NCBI GenBank assembly: GCA_934486785.1 | Contig: CAKSQK010000005.1 | Location: forward strand, 1 to 64,000 | From: an uncultured Niabella sp. | GTDB taxonomy: Bacteria; Bacteroidota; Bacteroidia; Chitinophagales; Chitinophagaceae | Direction of reading: 5' to 3' | Length of the DNA stretch: 64,000 nucleotides | Part shown: positions 25,811 through 36,171 of the stretch, piece after piece | Layout of the letters: each line of letters starts with the position of its first letter | Position numbering within the stretch: position 1 is the first letter of the stretch | Made by a program: the position numbers and the translations under genes | The notes under the pieces: generated by a model | What the model saw: the letters and a program-made list of their open reading frames with translations, nothing else | What the model was told of the DNA's origin: nothing | Databases searched by the model: none

Positions 25811-27781
25811 GTGAAAGTCAATACAGACAAGGCTACAGCAGCTGGTTTATTAATCGCTCTGGGAATTATTTATGGCGATATAGGCACATCTCCATTATAC
25901 GTATTCAACGCAATTATAGGCACAAGGGTAGTTACAGAAGACCTCATCATTGGTTCGCTTTCCTGTATTATATGGACGCTGACGCTGCAAACCACCATTA
26001 AGTATGTATGGCTTATTTTAAGGGCAGACAACAGGGGAGAAGGAGGAACATTTGCACTATATGCACTTGTGCGGCGAAGGCGAAAGTGGCTGGTATTGCC
26101 CGCCATGATTGGTGGGGCAGCATTAATTGCCGATGGAATTATAACACCGCCCATGACCATTACCTCGGCAATTGAAGGCTTGTCTATACTTCCGCAATTG
26201 CGGGGTATGCCCACGCAAACCATTGTGATCATTGTGTTGAGCATCCTCACCATCTTTTTTTTCCTGCAGCAATTTGGTACTGCTTCTATTGGAAAAATAT
26301 TTGGTCCTGTTATGTTGATTTGGTTTAGCATGCTGGCCATTTTCGGGCTGCTGCATATTTCAGATGATTTTTCCATTTTCCGCGCGCTTAGCCCGCATTA
26401 TGCCATACAGTTTTTAACCACTTACCCGCACGGTTTCTGGTTGCTGGGCGCCGTATTTCTTTGTACCACAGGCGCCGAGGCGTTGTACAGCGACCTGGGG
26501 CATTGCGGTAGAAGCAACATCCGGGTATCGTGGATATTTGTAAAAACTGCCCTGCTGCTAAATTATTTTGGCCAGGGCGCTTACCTTATTTCACACCTTA
26601 AAGGCGTGCATGTAACCGAGCAGACTAAGCAGGATATGGGCATCAATGCTTTTTTTAACCTGATGCCGGATTGGTTTATTCTGCCGGGCGTGATTATAGC
26701 AACCGCTGCCGCTATCATTGCCAGCCAGGCCATGGTTTCAGGCGCTTACACGCTGATCAGCGAAGCCATGCGGCTGAACTTATGGCCCAAGCTCAGGATA
26801 CGTTACCCATCTGAAGCCAGGGGACAGCTATTCATTCCTGCCATTAATTTTTTACTCTTTGCCGGCTGTACGTTTGTGGTTTTGTATTTTCAAAAATCAT
26901 CACGAATGGAGGCCGCCTACGGCCTGGCCATTATTGTAACCATGATAGCCACCACCATGCTTTTTGCCAACTACCTGGTGTTAAAACGGGTCAACCCGGT
27001 TTATATTTATATCTTTCTGGGAATTTATTTTATAGTAGAAACGGCTTACCTGATTGCACTGCTGGAAAAATTCCCGCATGGCGGTTATATAACTCTTTTG
27101 ATCGGCGGTGTGATGTTTACGGTAATGTACGTGTGGTTCCGGGCGCGTAAAATTAAAAACCGCTATGTGGAGTTTGTGCGGATGGAACATTATATTTCAA
27201 AAATACAGGAGCTGAGCAACGATCGCAGCGTTCCAAAATTTGCCACGCACCTTATTTATCTTACCAGCGCCGATAATCCCAAAGAAATTGAACATAAAAT
27301 CATTTATTCAATTTTGAACCGAAAACCCAAACGGGCTGATATTTACTGGTTCATTCATGTTGATACTGTTGACGCGCCGTACACTTCAGAGTATAAGGTG
27401 GAGCATATTATTCCGAACGATATTATACGCATTGATTTCAAGCTGGGCTTTAGGGTGCAGCCGCGGGTGCATTTGCTGTTTAAAAAAGTGGTGGAAGATT
27501 TGGTGGCCAATAAAGAAGTGAACATCATCAGCCGGTATGAAAGCCTTGCCAACAGCAACACCGTGGGCGATTTTCAGTTTATGGTAATGGAAAAATACCT
27601 GAGCTCTGATAATGAACTGCCGTTCTCTGAAAAGATCATTATGAAGCTGAACCTGCTCATCAAAGGCATCAGCCTTTCTGAATCAAAAGGTTTTGGACTT
27701 GATCAGGCAAATGTACAGGTTGAAAAATTCCCGCTGATTGTTTCGCCGGTTACCAATATAAAATTGACAAGGATAGAATAG
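25811..27781 (+). CDS. kup: KUP-type potassium uptake protein
   Basis: 656 residues from a GTG start preceded by AGGAAA. K+/H+ symporter of the inner membrane. The KUP opening is present (L-G-I-I-Y-G-D-I-G-T-S-P-L-Y), as are G-E-G-G-T-F-A-L-Y-A-L and G-A-A-L-I-A-D-G-I-I-T-P. Twelve hydrophobic segments span residues 10-440, and a C-terminal cytosolic domain of about 200 residues follows. Single-gene unit. Confidence 0.96.
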   Translation: MKVNTDKATAAGLLIALGIIYGDIGTSPLYVFNAIIGTRVVTEDLIIGSLSCIIWTLTLQTTIKYVWLILRADNRGEGGTFALYALVRRRRKWLVLPAMIGGAALIADGIITPPMTITSAIEGLSILPQLRGMPTQTIVIIVLSILTIFFFLQQFGTASIGKIFGPVMLIWFSMLAIFGLLHISDDFSIFRALSPHYAIQFLTTYPHGFWLLGAVFLCTTGAEALYSDLGHCGRSNIRVSWIFVKTALLLNYFGQGAYLISHLKGVHVTEQTKQDMGINAFFNLMPDWFILPGVIIATAAAIIASQAMVSGAYTLISEAMRLNLWPKLRIRYPSEARGQLFIPAINFLLFAGCTFVVLYFQKSSRMEAAYGLAIIVTMIATTMLFANYLVLKRVNPVYIYIFLGIYFIVETAYLIALLEKFPHGGYITLLIGGVMFTVMYVWFRARKIKNRYVEFVRMEHYISKIQELSNDRSVPKFATHLIYLTSADNPKEIEHKIIYSILNRKPKRADIYWFIHVDTVDAPYTSEYKVEHIIPNDIIRIDFKLGFRVQPRVHLLFKKVVEDLVANKEVNIISRYESLANSNTVGDFQFMVMEKYLSSDNELPFSEKIIMKLNLLIKGISLSESKGFGLDQANVQVEKFPLIVSPVTNIKLTRIE

Positions 27782-27785
27782 CTGG

Positions 27786-28703
27786 CTACAGCTCTGCCAG
27801 CGTTACCTGGCGCTTGTTGATGTTGAGCCTGTATTCCACACCCACTTTCAACGCATAGTTTTCTTTATCGTGGCTTACCGGAAAATCATAGCAAACGGGG
27901 TACTCGTATTCCTTTACAATATGGTGTAATATTTCAGGTACATCTTGTCCGAAAGGCCGTTCTGTGTCGCAGTTATCAGTAAACTTTCCAAAAATAAGCC
28001 CCGCCAGTTTGTCTAACTTTCCCGAACGTTTCAGTTGTGTCAGCATACGGTCAATATTATATTTCTGTTCGCCAATATCTTCCAAAAAAAGTATGCGGCC
28101 TTTTGTTTTAGGTTCAGAGCTGGTGCCAATGGTGTGTGTAAATAATGCCAGGTTGCCGCCAATCAGTTGCCCGGTGGCTTCACCTTCAACATTCAACGGG
28201 TTTGCCGTGGTTTTGTATGCGGCCTTTTGGCCAAGCAAAGCGCTTTTCAGGGATTTTACATACTTGTTCTGATAGCCGCCATCGTTAAAAGCGGCAGCCA
28301 TTGGGGCGTGCAGCGTGGCAATCTTCAGGTTCCTGTTTACGTGATTGTGAAAAATGGTAATATCACTGAAACCCGCTACCCACTTGGGTTTTTTCTTAAA
28401 TTTTTTAAAATTCACCTGCTCAATGATACGGCCCATGCCATAACCGCCGCGGCCAAACAAAATGGCGTTCACCTCCTCATCATCCAGCATGGCCTGCAAA
28501 TCGGCCAGGCGCTCTTCATCAGTGCCGGAAAAATAAGTTTGGGATGTGCCGCCAAGCGTGGCGCCCACCTTTACTTTAAAACCCCATACCTCCTGCAGCA
28601 CCTTGATGCACTCTTCGGCTTTTACAACATCCATATAACCCGCGGGGCAGGTGATCCCAATTGTATCTCCTTTTTTTAAATAAGGTGGTAGTTGAATTGA
28701 CAT
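27786..28703 (-). CDS. LD-carboxypeptidase (peptidase S66 family)
   Basis: 305 residues, cytosolic. S66 enzymes remove the terminal D-Ala from murein tetrapeptides during peptidoglycan recycling. The nucleophile Ser is in A-G-F-S-D-I-T, the Glu in F-L-E-D-I-G-E and the His in F-P-V-S-H-D-K-E-N. The G-R-G-G-Y-G motif is at about 84-89. A secreted paralogue lies 23 bp upstream, so the two form an operon of cytosolic and exported versions. Confidence 0.93.
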   Translation of the reverse strand: MSIQLPPYLKKGDTIGITCPAGYMDVVKAEECIKVLQEVWGFKVKVGATLGGTSQTYFSGTDEERLADLQAMLDDEEVNAILFGRGGYGMGRIIEQVNFKKFKKKPKWVAGFSDITIFHNHVNRNLKIATLHAPMAAAFNDGGYQNKYVKSLKSALLGQKAAYKTTANPLNVEGEATGQLIGGNLALFTHTIGTSSEPKTKGRILFLEDIGEQKYNIDRMLTQLKRSGKLDKLAGLIFGKFTDNCDTERPFGQDVPEILHHIVKEYEYPVCYDFPVSHDKENYALKVGVEYRLNINKRQVTLAEL

Positions 28704-28726
28704 ATATTTCTATTGAATTTAATTTT

Positions 28727-29752
28727 TTATACTTCAGACAAAGAGGTTCCGGTTGTCCCCACTTCGAGCCTGTGCTTCACACCGCATTTTAATGCAAAGT
28801 TATCAATCTGGTGGCCCACGGGAAAGTCGAAGCAAACAGGATAGCGATATTCTTTTACGTGTTCCGAAATAATTTCGTAAACAGTTTTGCCAAAATATTC
28901 ATCAGGCGCATCCTGCTTGGTTTTAATACCGCCCACCACCAGGCCGGCCAGCTTTGAAAGTTTGCCGCTGCGTTTCAGGTTCCAGAACATGCGGTCAATG
29001 CTGTAAAGGTACTCGCCCGTATCTTCTACAAATAAAATTTTGCCTTCGGTATGAATGTCAGATGCAGAGCCCGCCAGGCTTTCGAGCGTTTTTAAATTGC
29101 CGCCCGTGAGCACACCTGCCGTAGTTCCCGCCCGGTTGAAGTGGTTAAAAGGCGCCTGGTATAACATCTTTTCACCTGTTAGCGCGCGGCGTATGGACAG
29201 GATCGTATCTTTTTGCAGGTCGCTGGCCAGCTCCCAGTTGTCGGGAAAGCTGTTGCACATTTTTGAATGAATGGAAGCAATGCCCAATTGCCTGCCCAGG
29301 TGGCTGTGCAGCACGGTAATATCGCTAAAGCCAATGATCCATTTGGGATGGGCTTTAAATTTCGCCCAGTTTAATTTATCAACAATGCGAACAGCGCCAT
29401 AACCGCCGCGCGCGCACATAATAGCTTTGATCTGCGGGTCGTCAAGCATCAGTTGCAGGTCTCGCAGCCGCTCATCATCAGTGCCCCCGTAAGTGAATTT
29501 TTTTTTACCAATGGTATAGCCCACGCGTATTTTAAAACCCCATTGCTGCATGAGCGTGGCGGCTGGTATAATCCCTTCTCTTAAAATATAACCGGCGGGA
29601 GATGTGATGCCGATCATATCGCCGGGTTTTAAATAAGGTGGAATGATGCCGTTGGCGGGCTCCATTTTTGGCAATGCCTGCACGCTGCCAAACGGCGAGC
29701 AGGCCGCCGCAACAATTGCCGCTGATGATGCGATAAATTTTTTTCGATCCAT
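28727..29752 (-). CDS. Exported LD-carboxypeptidase paralogue (S66), probable lipoprotein or Tat substrate
   Basis: 341 residues from the ATG at 29752; the frame is open to 29917, but the earlier region is not protein-like. The N-terminus M-D-R-K-K-F-I-A-S-S-A-A-I-V-A-A-A-C-S is a signal that combines a twin-basic Tat-like start with a possible lipobox (A-A-A-C). The S66 residues are intact: G-F-S-D-I-T, F-V-E-D-T-G-E and P-V-G-H-Q-I-D-N. It looks like a duplication of the downstream gene with a secretion signal. Confidence 0.9.
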   Translation of the reverse strand: MDRKKFIASSAAIVAAACSPFGSVQALPKMEPANGIIPPYLKPGDMIGITSPAGYILREGIIPAATLMQQWGFKIRVGYTIGKKKFTYGGTDDERLRDLQLMLDDPQIKAIMCARGGYGAVRIVDKLNWAKFKAHPKWIIGFSDITVLHSHLGRQLGIASIHSKMCNSFPDNWELASDLQKDTILSIRRALTGEKMLYQAPFNHFNRAGTTAGVLTGGNLKTLESLAGSASDIHTEGKILFVEDTGEYLYSIDRMFWNLKRSGKLSKLAGLVVGGIKTKQDAPDEYFGKTVYEIISEHVKEYRYPVCFDFPVGHQIDNFALKCGVKHRLEVGTTGTSLSEV

Positions 29753-29962
29753 TTGCCTAATGCTGATGTTTAGTGGTGATTGATGGATGATCGCTAAAGA
29801 TACATGGTTTGATGAAATTATATTATAGGCAATCCAGGCAATGGGAAAAGGATAAATTCTCAATGAATAAAATTTATTAAGCAGACGCGTTGCATTGCAA
29901 CCCGCCTGCTTATACAAATGATATTAGCGCAACAAGAAATTTCAAAGCTCACGGCATAGTTG

Positions 29963-29970
29963 TATTTTTG
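29963..29970 (+). promoter_or_regulatory. TAnnTTTG promoter element of metG
   Basis: TATTTTTG fits the Bacteroidetes -7 consensus. Only 6 nt separate it from the metG ATG at 29977, so transcription would begin at or next to the start codon. Confidence 0.5.
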
Positions 29971-29976
29971 CGGGTT

Positions 29977-32070
29977 ATGAAGGATTTTAAGAGAACGTTG
30001 ATCACGGCGGCGCTGCCTTATGCCAACGGGCCGCTGCACATTGGTCACCTGGCAGGCTGCTACATACCGGCAGACATTTATGCCCGCTACCTGAGAGCGC
30101 AGAATAAAGATGTGAAGTTTGTAGGCGGCAGCGATGAGCACGGTGTTCCCATCACCATCCGCGCCATGAAAGAAGGCGTATCGCCCCAGCAGATTGTTGA
30201 CAGGTATCATGAGCAGATAAAAGAAACTTTTCAAAAGATGAACATCTCGTTTGACATCTATTCCAGAACGTCAAATGAAGTGCATCATAAAACCTCGCAG
30301 GATTTTTTTACCACGCTTTACAATAAAGGCCTTTTTGAAGAAAGGGAAACCGAACAATATTTTGATGAAAAGGCAAATGTATTTTTGGCCGACAGGTACA
30401 TCACCGGCGAATGCCCGGTGTGCCATAATGCCGGCGCATTTGGCGATCAGTGCGAAAAATGCGGCAGCAGTTTATCGCCCGAACAGCTCATCAACCCGCG
30501 CAGCACGCTTAGCGATGCCATTCCTGTAAAAAAGAAAACCAAGCACTGGTATTTTCCTTTGCAGAACTATGAGGAGTGGCTGAAGAAATGGATACTTGAA
30601 GATCATACCGAATGGAAGAACAACGTGTATGGCCAATGCAAAAGCTGGCTCGACAATGGTTTGCAGCCACGTGCCATGACGCGCGACAGCAACTGGGGCA
30701 TTAAAGTTCCATTGCCTGATGCCGAAGGAAAAGTATTATACGTGTGGTTTGATGCACCAATCGGTTATATTTCTGCCACAAAAGAATTAACGGAGAACTG
30801 GGCTGATTACTGGTGTAAAGATGATACCCGGCTCATTCATTTTATTGGTAAAGACAACATCGTTTTTCATTGCATCATTTTCCCTGCCATGCTGCATGCG
30901 CACGGCAATTTTGTAGTGCCCGACAATGTGCCGGCCAACGAGTTTTTAAATATTGAAGGCGATAAAGTTTCTACCAGCCGTAACTGGGCGGTATGGGTGC
31001 ATGAATATGTAAAGGATTTTGAGGGTTGCGAAGACGTGATGCGCTACGTGCTTTGCGCCAACGCGCCCGAAACCAAAGACAACGATTTTACGTGGAAGGA
31101 TTTTCAGGAGCGTAATAACAGCGAGCTGGTTTCCATCTTTGGCAATTTTGTAAACCGCACATGGGTGCTGATGCATAAGCTGTGCGGAGGTAAAGTGCCT
31201 AAGCTGCACCATGATATTTTGGATGAACATGATAAAGCCATTATTTCAGACATTCAGCAGGCCAGCGTTAAAGTGCAAACTGCGCTGGAACATTTTCGCT
31301 TTAGAGATGCCTTATACGAGGTGATAGACCTTGCACGCAAAGGCAATAAATACATGCAGGAAAAAGAGCCGTGGATCGTTGCCAAAACGCTTGCAGAAAA
31401 GCCCAAAGGCCAGCAGTCCATTGACAATTGCCTACATCTTTGCCTGCAACTCACAGCCAACCTGTCTATATTAATCAATCCTTTTTTACCTAACACGGCA
31501 AAAAAAATGTTGCACATGATGAAGGTGGTGGCAAGAATGCTGGAGTGGGAAAATGCGGGCAGGATTGATCTTTTAAAAACCGGCTACTCGCTGCGTGCGC
31601 CCGAGTTGCTGTTTCGTAAAATTGAAGATGCAGAAATTACAGCACAGCTTGAAAAACTAAGAAGCGGTGGAAACAGCTTGGCGCCCCAAACCGCTGCTGA
31701 AGCAAATGAGGCAGCAGCAGAAACAGCGCCGATGGCTTTAAAACCACAGATACAATTTGACGATTTTGCAAAAATTGACCTGAGAACCGGAACTATTCTT
31801 TCAGCAGAAAAAGTGGAAAAAGCCGATAAGCTGCTGAAGCTTGAAATAGACCTGGGTTTTGAAAAACGCACCATCATATCAGGCATTGCGCAGCACTTTG
31901 CACCTGATACAATCGTAGGAAAAAAAGTAGTAGTAGTGGCCAACCTGGCGCCACGAAAAATGCGCGGCATTGAAAGCAATGGAATGATTTTAATGGCGGA
32001 AGATGCCGGCGGTAAGCTGGTATTTGTAAATGCTGATGATGAAGTGGCCAACGGTTGGGGAGTAAGTTAA
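29977..32070 (+). CDS. metG: Methionyl-tRNA synthetase with C-terminal tRNA-binding domain
   Basis: 697 residues from the ATG at 29977, chosen because it follows the promoter box and matches MetRS N-termini; the open frame begins at 29890. Class I synthetase: H-I-G-H at 21-24, a zinc knuckle with C-P-V-C and C-E-K-C, and the KMSKS loop as K-V-S-T-S. An anticodon-binding helical domain follows. The C-terminal 110 residues form an EMAPII/Trbp111-like tRNA-binding domain ([29 protein letters not shown]). Confidence 0.97.
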   Translation: MKDFKRTLITAALPYANGPLHIGHLAGCYIPADIYARYLRAQNKDVKFVGGSDEHGVPITIRAMKEGVSPQQIVDRYHEQIKETFQKMNISFDIYSRTSNEVHHKTSQDFFTTLYNKGLFEERETEQYFDEKANVFLADRYITGECPVCHNAGAFGDQCEKCGSSLSPEQLINPRSTLSDAIPVKKKTKHWYFPLQNYEEWLKKWILEDHTEWKNNVYGQCKSWLDNGLQPRAMTRDSNWGIKVPLPDAEGKVLYVWFDAPIGYISATKELTENWADYWCKDDTRLIHFIGKDNIVFHCIIFPAMLHAHGNFVVPDNVPANEFLNIEGDKVSTSRNWAVWVHEYVKDFEGCEDVMRYVLCANAPETKDNDFTWKDFQERNNSELVSIFGNFVNRTWVLMHKLCGGKVPKLHHDILDEHDKAIISDIQQASVKVQTALEHFRFRDALYEVIDLARKGNKYMQEKEPWIVAKTLAEKPKGQQSIDNCLHLCLQLTANLSILINPFLPNTAKKMLHMMKVVARMLEWENAGRIDLLKTGYSLRAPELLFRKIEDAEITAQLEKLRSGGNSLAPQTAAEANEAAAETAPMALKPQIQFDDFAKIDLRTGTILSAEKVEKADKLLKLEIDLGFEKRTIISGIAQHFAPDTIVGKKVVVVANLAPRKMRGIESNGMILMAEDAGGKLVFVNADDEVANGWGVS

Positions 32071-32093
32071 AGCGCTGATATGATAAAATTATT

Positions 32094-32121
32094 AAAGGTT
32101 GGATTTTCATTCAACCTTTTT
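32094..32121 (+). terminator. Rho-independent terminator of metG
   Basis: AAAGGTTG (32094-32101) pairs with CAACCTTT (32112-32119), followed by TTC. It lies 24 bp past the metG stop. Confidence 0.8.
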
Positions 32122-32179
32122 CAATAATTTTAATAGTTGGTAAATGCTTTGGCTAACTAAAAAATGAATCCGCATACTA

Positions 32180-35100
32180 TTGAAAACAAAGATCAGACTG
32201 AAAGACCTGCAACGGGTAAACCTTCGCTTTAAAAGAAGGCAGTACAGGGTGGGCCTGGTGATCCTTGGTGTTCTGGCCACGCTGCTCATCGGCTTCAACT
32301 TTTGGTTTATTGATCATTCCGAATCAGCATTGGAAGACATTGTAGCTTCCCAATCGAAAGGTAAAATAAAGCTGAAAGTGGAGCAGTTTGAATTTAACTG
32401 GCTGAGCAATCGCATACGCCTGCAAAACGCCCTTCTTTATACTACAGACAGTACGGCGCCCACGCTTACACAGTTAAAAACCCGGCTTATTGATATCAAG
32501 GCAAGAGGTTTTTTACCGCTGCTTTTCTCCAAACAAATCCTGATAGATTCCATTCATATTTTTGACCCGAATGTGATTGTAACAAGGATCAATCAGGCTG
32601 CGCCGGTACAAAAAACTGTTGATACCCTTAGCGCGCCGGGCAGCAGTAAATTTTCCGTAGCCAGGGAATTGGGCAAAGTGGCCAACTCAGTTAATGACGC
32701 CATACAGGCCCTGAAAATAAACCGCTTTGTGCTTCATAACGGCAGTTTTTCACTCATTGACAAAACGGAAAAGAACGACATTCCGTTTGTGGTGAGCAAC
32801 ATAAGTATCAGGCTGGATAATTTGCAGGTGAACGAAACCGTAGGGAAAAAAATACAGCAGGAAATTTCTTTTACCGATGATATTGCGATCCGGACTACTA
32901 ACCAGGATATGGTCTTTCCCGGCGGCAGGCATTTTTTAAGTTTTAAAGATTTCAGGTTCAGCCTTACTGATAAACGCGTGGAGTTTGACAGTTGCACCGT
33001 CAGGGGTATTAAGGGCGATAGTTCAAAAACCTCGTTCAGGATCTTTTTTGATAAACTGGCACTGACCAATATTAATTTTGATACATTATACGCTGCAGAA
33101 GTCATACAGGCCGATTCTGTTTTCAGCACCAATCCCGATATTTTTCTTGATATAGACGGCGATGTGCAAACGGCCAGCGACCGTAAAAAAATTCAGAATA
33201 TTGATGAGCTGGTGCAGCAGTTGCTGGGCGATGTAATGCTGAACTATGTAGTGGTAAAAAATGCAGACATTAACATCAGCACTATCAAAAACGGAAAGGC
33301 CAATACATTCTCTTCTGCCAATAATAATTTTGAACTGCAGGGTTTGATGATCCGCCAAAATTATGAGCGGCCGGTCAGGGTAGAGCGCCTGTTGATGACG
33401 CTGCACCATTATGAAACCCAACTGCAGAACGGCAGGTATGCTATTGCTTTTGACAGCGTGAAGTTTGAAGATGATGCCATCACGCTCAACGATTTTGCGT
33501 TTAAAGAATACGGCGCCGGCGGGTTGGTAAACAATTTAAAAATGCCCCGGTTTGAAGTGCGCGGCCTTTCGTGGGAATCGCTTTTGTACGACAACGTATT
33601 CCAGGCGCGCAGCGCTTATTTTTATGATCCGGACATCAGCGTTACTGCTGCAAAGCAAAGGGCTGCCAGGCCTAAAAGCGTATTTGAAACCCTTGGAGAT
33701 ATAGGCGATATTTTAAACCTAACAGATCTGGGTATACAAAATGGTAACGTGACGCTAAACCTGGGAAAGGGCGCCACGCTTGAATTACAGGAAACAAACC
33801 TGTCGCTTTTTGCTGATGAGCTGACTGCTTCAAAAAGGATCAAAAACATTCAGCATTCTGTCAAGCACCTGCATGTTAAAAAAGGCATTTTTAAAAAAGG
33901 CCTTACCAATGCCACGCTTACTGATATTGCTTTGATTGAAAACAACAACGGCATCAGGGCATCAGCTCTTTTTTTAAAAGATGCCGGTATAGATGCGCGT
34001 GCAAAAGACATCAGGCTCAATGCCATTATTCTCGACAGCGCTGATCAAACCATTGCTATCAACGGGCTTACATGGGGCAGCGGCAATGTGGTAATAGATA
34101 ATAAGCCCCAGGCTAAAAATGCCAGGCGCCCCGGCGCCAACAACCTGGCGCTTGTAAACATTACAGGCGGCCCTACCGGTTTTAAAATGCACCAGGGCAA
34201 TAAAAACATTTCAGCTTTTTTAAACACCATTTCCGTTGCAGAAATTTTTAAACCAGCCAGTGGCGCACTGGCCATTAACGGCCTGCGTGTTACGGGCCGC
34301 GATGCGCTTATGCTATCGCCTGGCCAGCGTGTGGCCATTGCAAAACTTTCGGTTTCTGACAATGACAATAGCGTGATCAGTGATTTTAGTTTTTCTAAAA
34401 CGGATGAATTTGATTCCATTTATGTAAACATTCCGCAGCTTACCATCATTCCCGATATTACGCAAATTGCCGGCGGCAATGTTTTTTTCAGAAACCTGGT
34501 CTTAACCGATCCGGTAATCAATGCAAGGCTGGGCAAAAAAGATTCGGCCACGCTTGCACAGCAAAAGCCCATGCCGCACATTACCATAGGCACGGCGCTG
34601 CTGCAAAGGCCCGAAATAAAACTGACGCTTTTTAATAAAAACGGCCAGCCCAGCTATGTTACCTGGCACGGCGTAAAGGAAAACAGTTACATAAGGCTTA
34701 CAGATTTTGAATCGCACAATGAAAAGCCAATAGATGCAAAGCAGGTAGACGTCTTTCTTACAAATTTTGAATACATCAACGCGGCGGGTAAAAAAACTGC
34801 TACCAACGATAACAAGCTGAACCTGCAGTTTGATGACCTGCTGGTGCAAAAAAACGACAGCGATCATATAGAATGGAAAACAAATGCCAGCATTCTTTCT
34901 TTAGACAAATTATATTTTGACAGCCTGGGTAAAAAAAATGCCGTGCTGCAGCTTGATAAAGGAGATGTGCGCAACATCACGCTCAATTCAAAATTCATGG
35001 GCAGCGCGATGGAGATCCTTCAAAACAGCAACCAACTACAGCTTACCGGCACCGATGGCGAGTTTACTTCTGCGCTCAATAAAGTTAACTGGTACAACCT

Positions 35101-36076
35101 TTCTTTCACCAATGGTTATTTTAGCGCCGATTCTTTCAGCCTGAGGCCGCTGCAAAGCATAGATGACTATAAGATCAAAAAAGCTTTTGAGCAGGATTAT
35201 CTTACCGTGAAGGGAGGGCTCATCACAGGCGGCCCCTTTGATCTGGTGAAATATGGTGGCGACAGCATTTTGGCAATTGGCGGAATTGAAGCAAATAACA
35301 TCAGGCTGCTTACTTTTAAAGACAAACGACAGGAAGATACCGCCCGCAGGGAAAAACCGCTGCCCGTAGCGCAAATTTTAAAAATACCTGCAAAAATTGA
35401 TATTGACAGTGTAAGAATAAAAAACATGTACGTAGAGTATCATGAGATCAATCCCAAAACCGATACGCTGGGCATTGTACCAGTATCGGGTTTAAATGTG
35501 TTGATGCGGAATATCAAAAACCATAACCTGCAGGATAACGATAGCTTATACATCCTGGCTACAGCTAATGTGATCAACGAGCTATACACCCGGCTGGAGA
35601 TGCGGGAATCATATACCGACTCGCTGGGCACTTTTTTAATGAAGTTGCAAACAGGGCCTGTGGATCTGAAAAAGTTCAACGAGGTTTTATTGCCGCTTGA
35701 AGCTATTGAAGTACTGGACGGATGGTTAGACAGCCTGGGCCTTGAAGCTGTTGGAAACAATAACTACTCTACTGGCCAGATGCGTATGTATTACAAAGGC
35801 CTCAGGTTAAGGCTGATGAATAAAAATGATTTTCAAAAACAGGGCTTTGCTAACAGGTTGCTGTCATGGGTAGCCAATACTTTTATTGTCAGAAAGAACA
35901 ACAGCGGTAAAGAGTCCCTGGTCTTTTTTGTACGCTTAAAAGATAAATCAGCCATTAACTTCCTCATCAAAACATCATTAAGCGGTATAAAATCAGGCGT
36001 GGGTCTGCCGGGAACAAAAGGCAAGCAGCGCCGTTATCTCCGGAATATCGAAAAAGAGAAACGAAATCAGCAATAA
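32180..36076 (+). CDS. Large AsmA-like membrane-anchored protein
   Basis: 1298 residues. A basic N-terminus is followed by one membrane helix (about 25-45; V-G-L-V-I-L-G-V-L-A-T-L-L-I-G-F), then a long periplasmic region of repeating beta-strand pattern. It opens with the AsmA-like passage (G-K-I-K-L-K-V-E-Q-F-E-F-N-W ... L-L-F-S-K-Q-I-L-I-D-S-I-H-I). Such proteins form beta-groove bridges that move lipids between the membranes. The start is uncertain: the frame begins after a stop at 32165 and the first usable codon is TTG (32180); the nearby ATG (32164) is in another frame and closes after 22 codons. No close family name beyond AsmA/DUF748-like. Confidence 0.75.
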   Translation: MKTKIRLKDLQRVNLRFKRRQYRVGLVILGVLATLLIGFNFWFIDHSESALEDIVASQSKGKIKLKVEQFEFNWLSNRIRLQNALLYTTDSTAPTLTQLKTRLIDIKARGFLPLLFSKQILIDSIHIFDPNVIVTRINQAAPVQKTVDTLSAPGSSKFSVARELGKVANSVNDAIQALKINRFVLHNGSFSLIDKTEKNDIPFVVSNISIRLDNLQVNETVGKKIQQEISFTDDIAIRTTNQDMVFPGGRHFLSFKDFRFSLTDKRVEFDSCTVRGIKGDSSKTSFRIFFDKLALTNINFDTLYAAEVIQADSVFSTNPDIFLDIDGDVQTASDRKKIQNIDELVQQLLGDVMLNYVVVKNADINISTIKNGKANTFSSANNNFELQGLMIRQNYERPVRVERLLMTLHHYETQLQNGRYAIAFDSVKFEDDAITLNDFAFKEYGAGGLVNNLKMPRFEVRGLSWESLLYDNVFQARSAYFYDPDISVTAAKQRAARPKSVFETLGDIGDILNLTDLGIQNGNVTLNLGKGATLELQETNLSLFADELTASKRIKNIQHSVKHLHVKKGIFKKGLTNATLTDIALIENNNGIRASALFLKDAGIDARAKDIRLNAIILDSADQTIAINGLTWGSGNVVIDNKPQAKNARRPGANNLALVNITGGPTGFKMHQGNKNISAFLNTISVAEIFKPASGALAINGLRVTGRDALMLSPGQRVAIAKLSVSDNDNSVISDFSFSKTDEFDSIYVNIPQLTIIPDITQIAGGNVFFRNLVLTDPVINARLGKKDSATLAQQKPMPHITIGTALLQRPEIKLTLFNKNGQPSYVTWHGVKENSYIRLTDFESHNEKPIDAKQVDVFLTNFEYINAAGKKTATNDNKLNLQFDDLLVQKNDSDHIEWKTNASILSLDKLYFDSLGKKNAVLQLDKGDVRNITLNSKFMGSAMEILQNSNQLQLTGTDGEFTSALNKVNWYNLSFTNGYFSADSFSLRPLQSIDDYKIKKAFEQDYLTVKGGLITGGPFDLVKYGGDSILAIGGIEANNIRLLTFKDKRQEDTARREKPLPVAQILKIPAKIDIDSVRIKNMYVEYHEINPKTDTLGIVPVSGLNVLMRNIKNHNLQDNDSLYILATANVINELYTRLEMRESYTDSLGTFLMKLQTGPVDLKKFNEVLLPLEAIEVLDGWLDSLGLEAVGNNNYSTGQMRMYYKGLRLRLMNKNDFQKQGFANRLLSWVANTFIVRKNNSGKESLVFFVRLKDKSAINFLIKTSLSGIKSGVGLPGTKGKQRRYLRNIEKEKRNQQ

Positions 36077-36134
36077 CAAATGCTTTAGTGATATATATCA
36101 TCCTTTTTTATCGCTATTTATAATATTTCTCCTT

Positions 36135-36142
36135 TAAATTTG
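36135..36142 (+). promoter_or_regulatory. TAnnTTTG promoter element of the sdh operon
   Basis: TAAATTTG fits the Bacteroidetes -7 consensus, 29 nt before the sdhC ATG. Confidence 0.55.
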
Positions 36143-36171
36143 CCCATCCATAACTATTTACTATTGTTAAT

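Noticed and set aside
29890..29976. 29-codon N-terminal extension of metG
   Set aside because: It precedes the TAnnTTTG promoter box and does not match MetRS N-termini.
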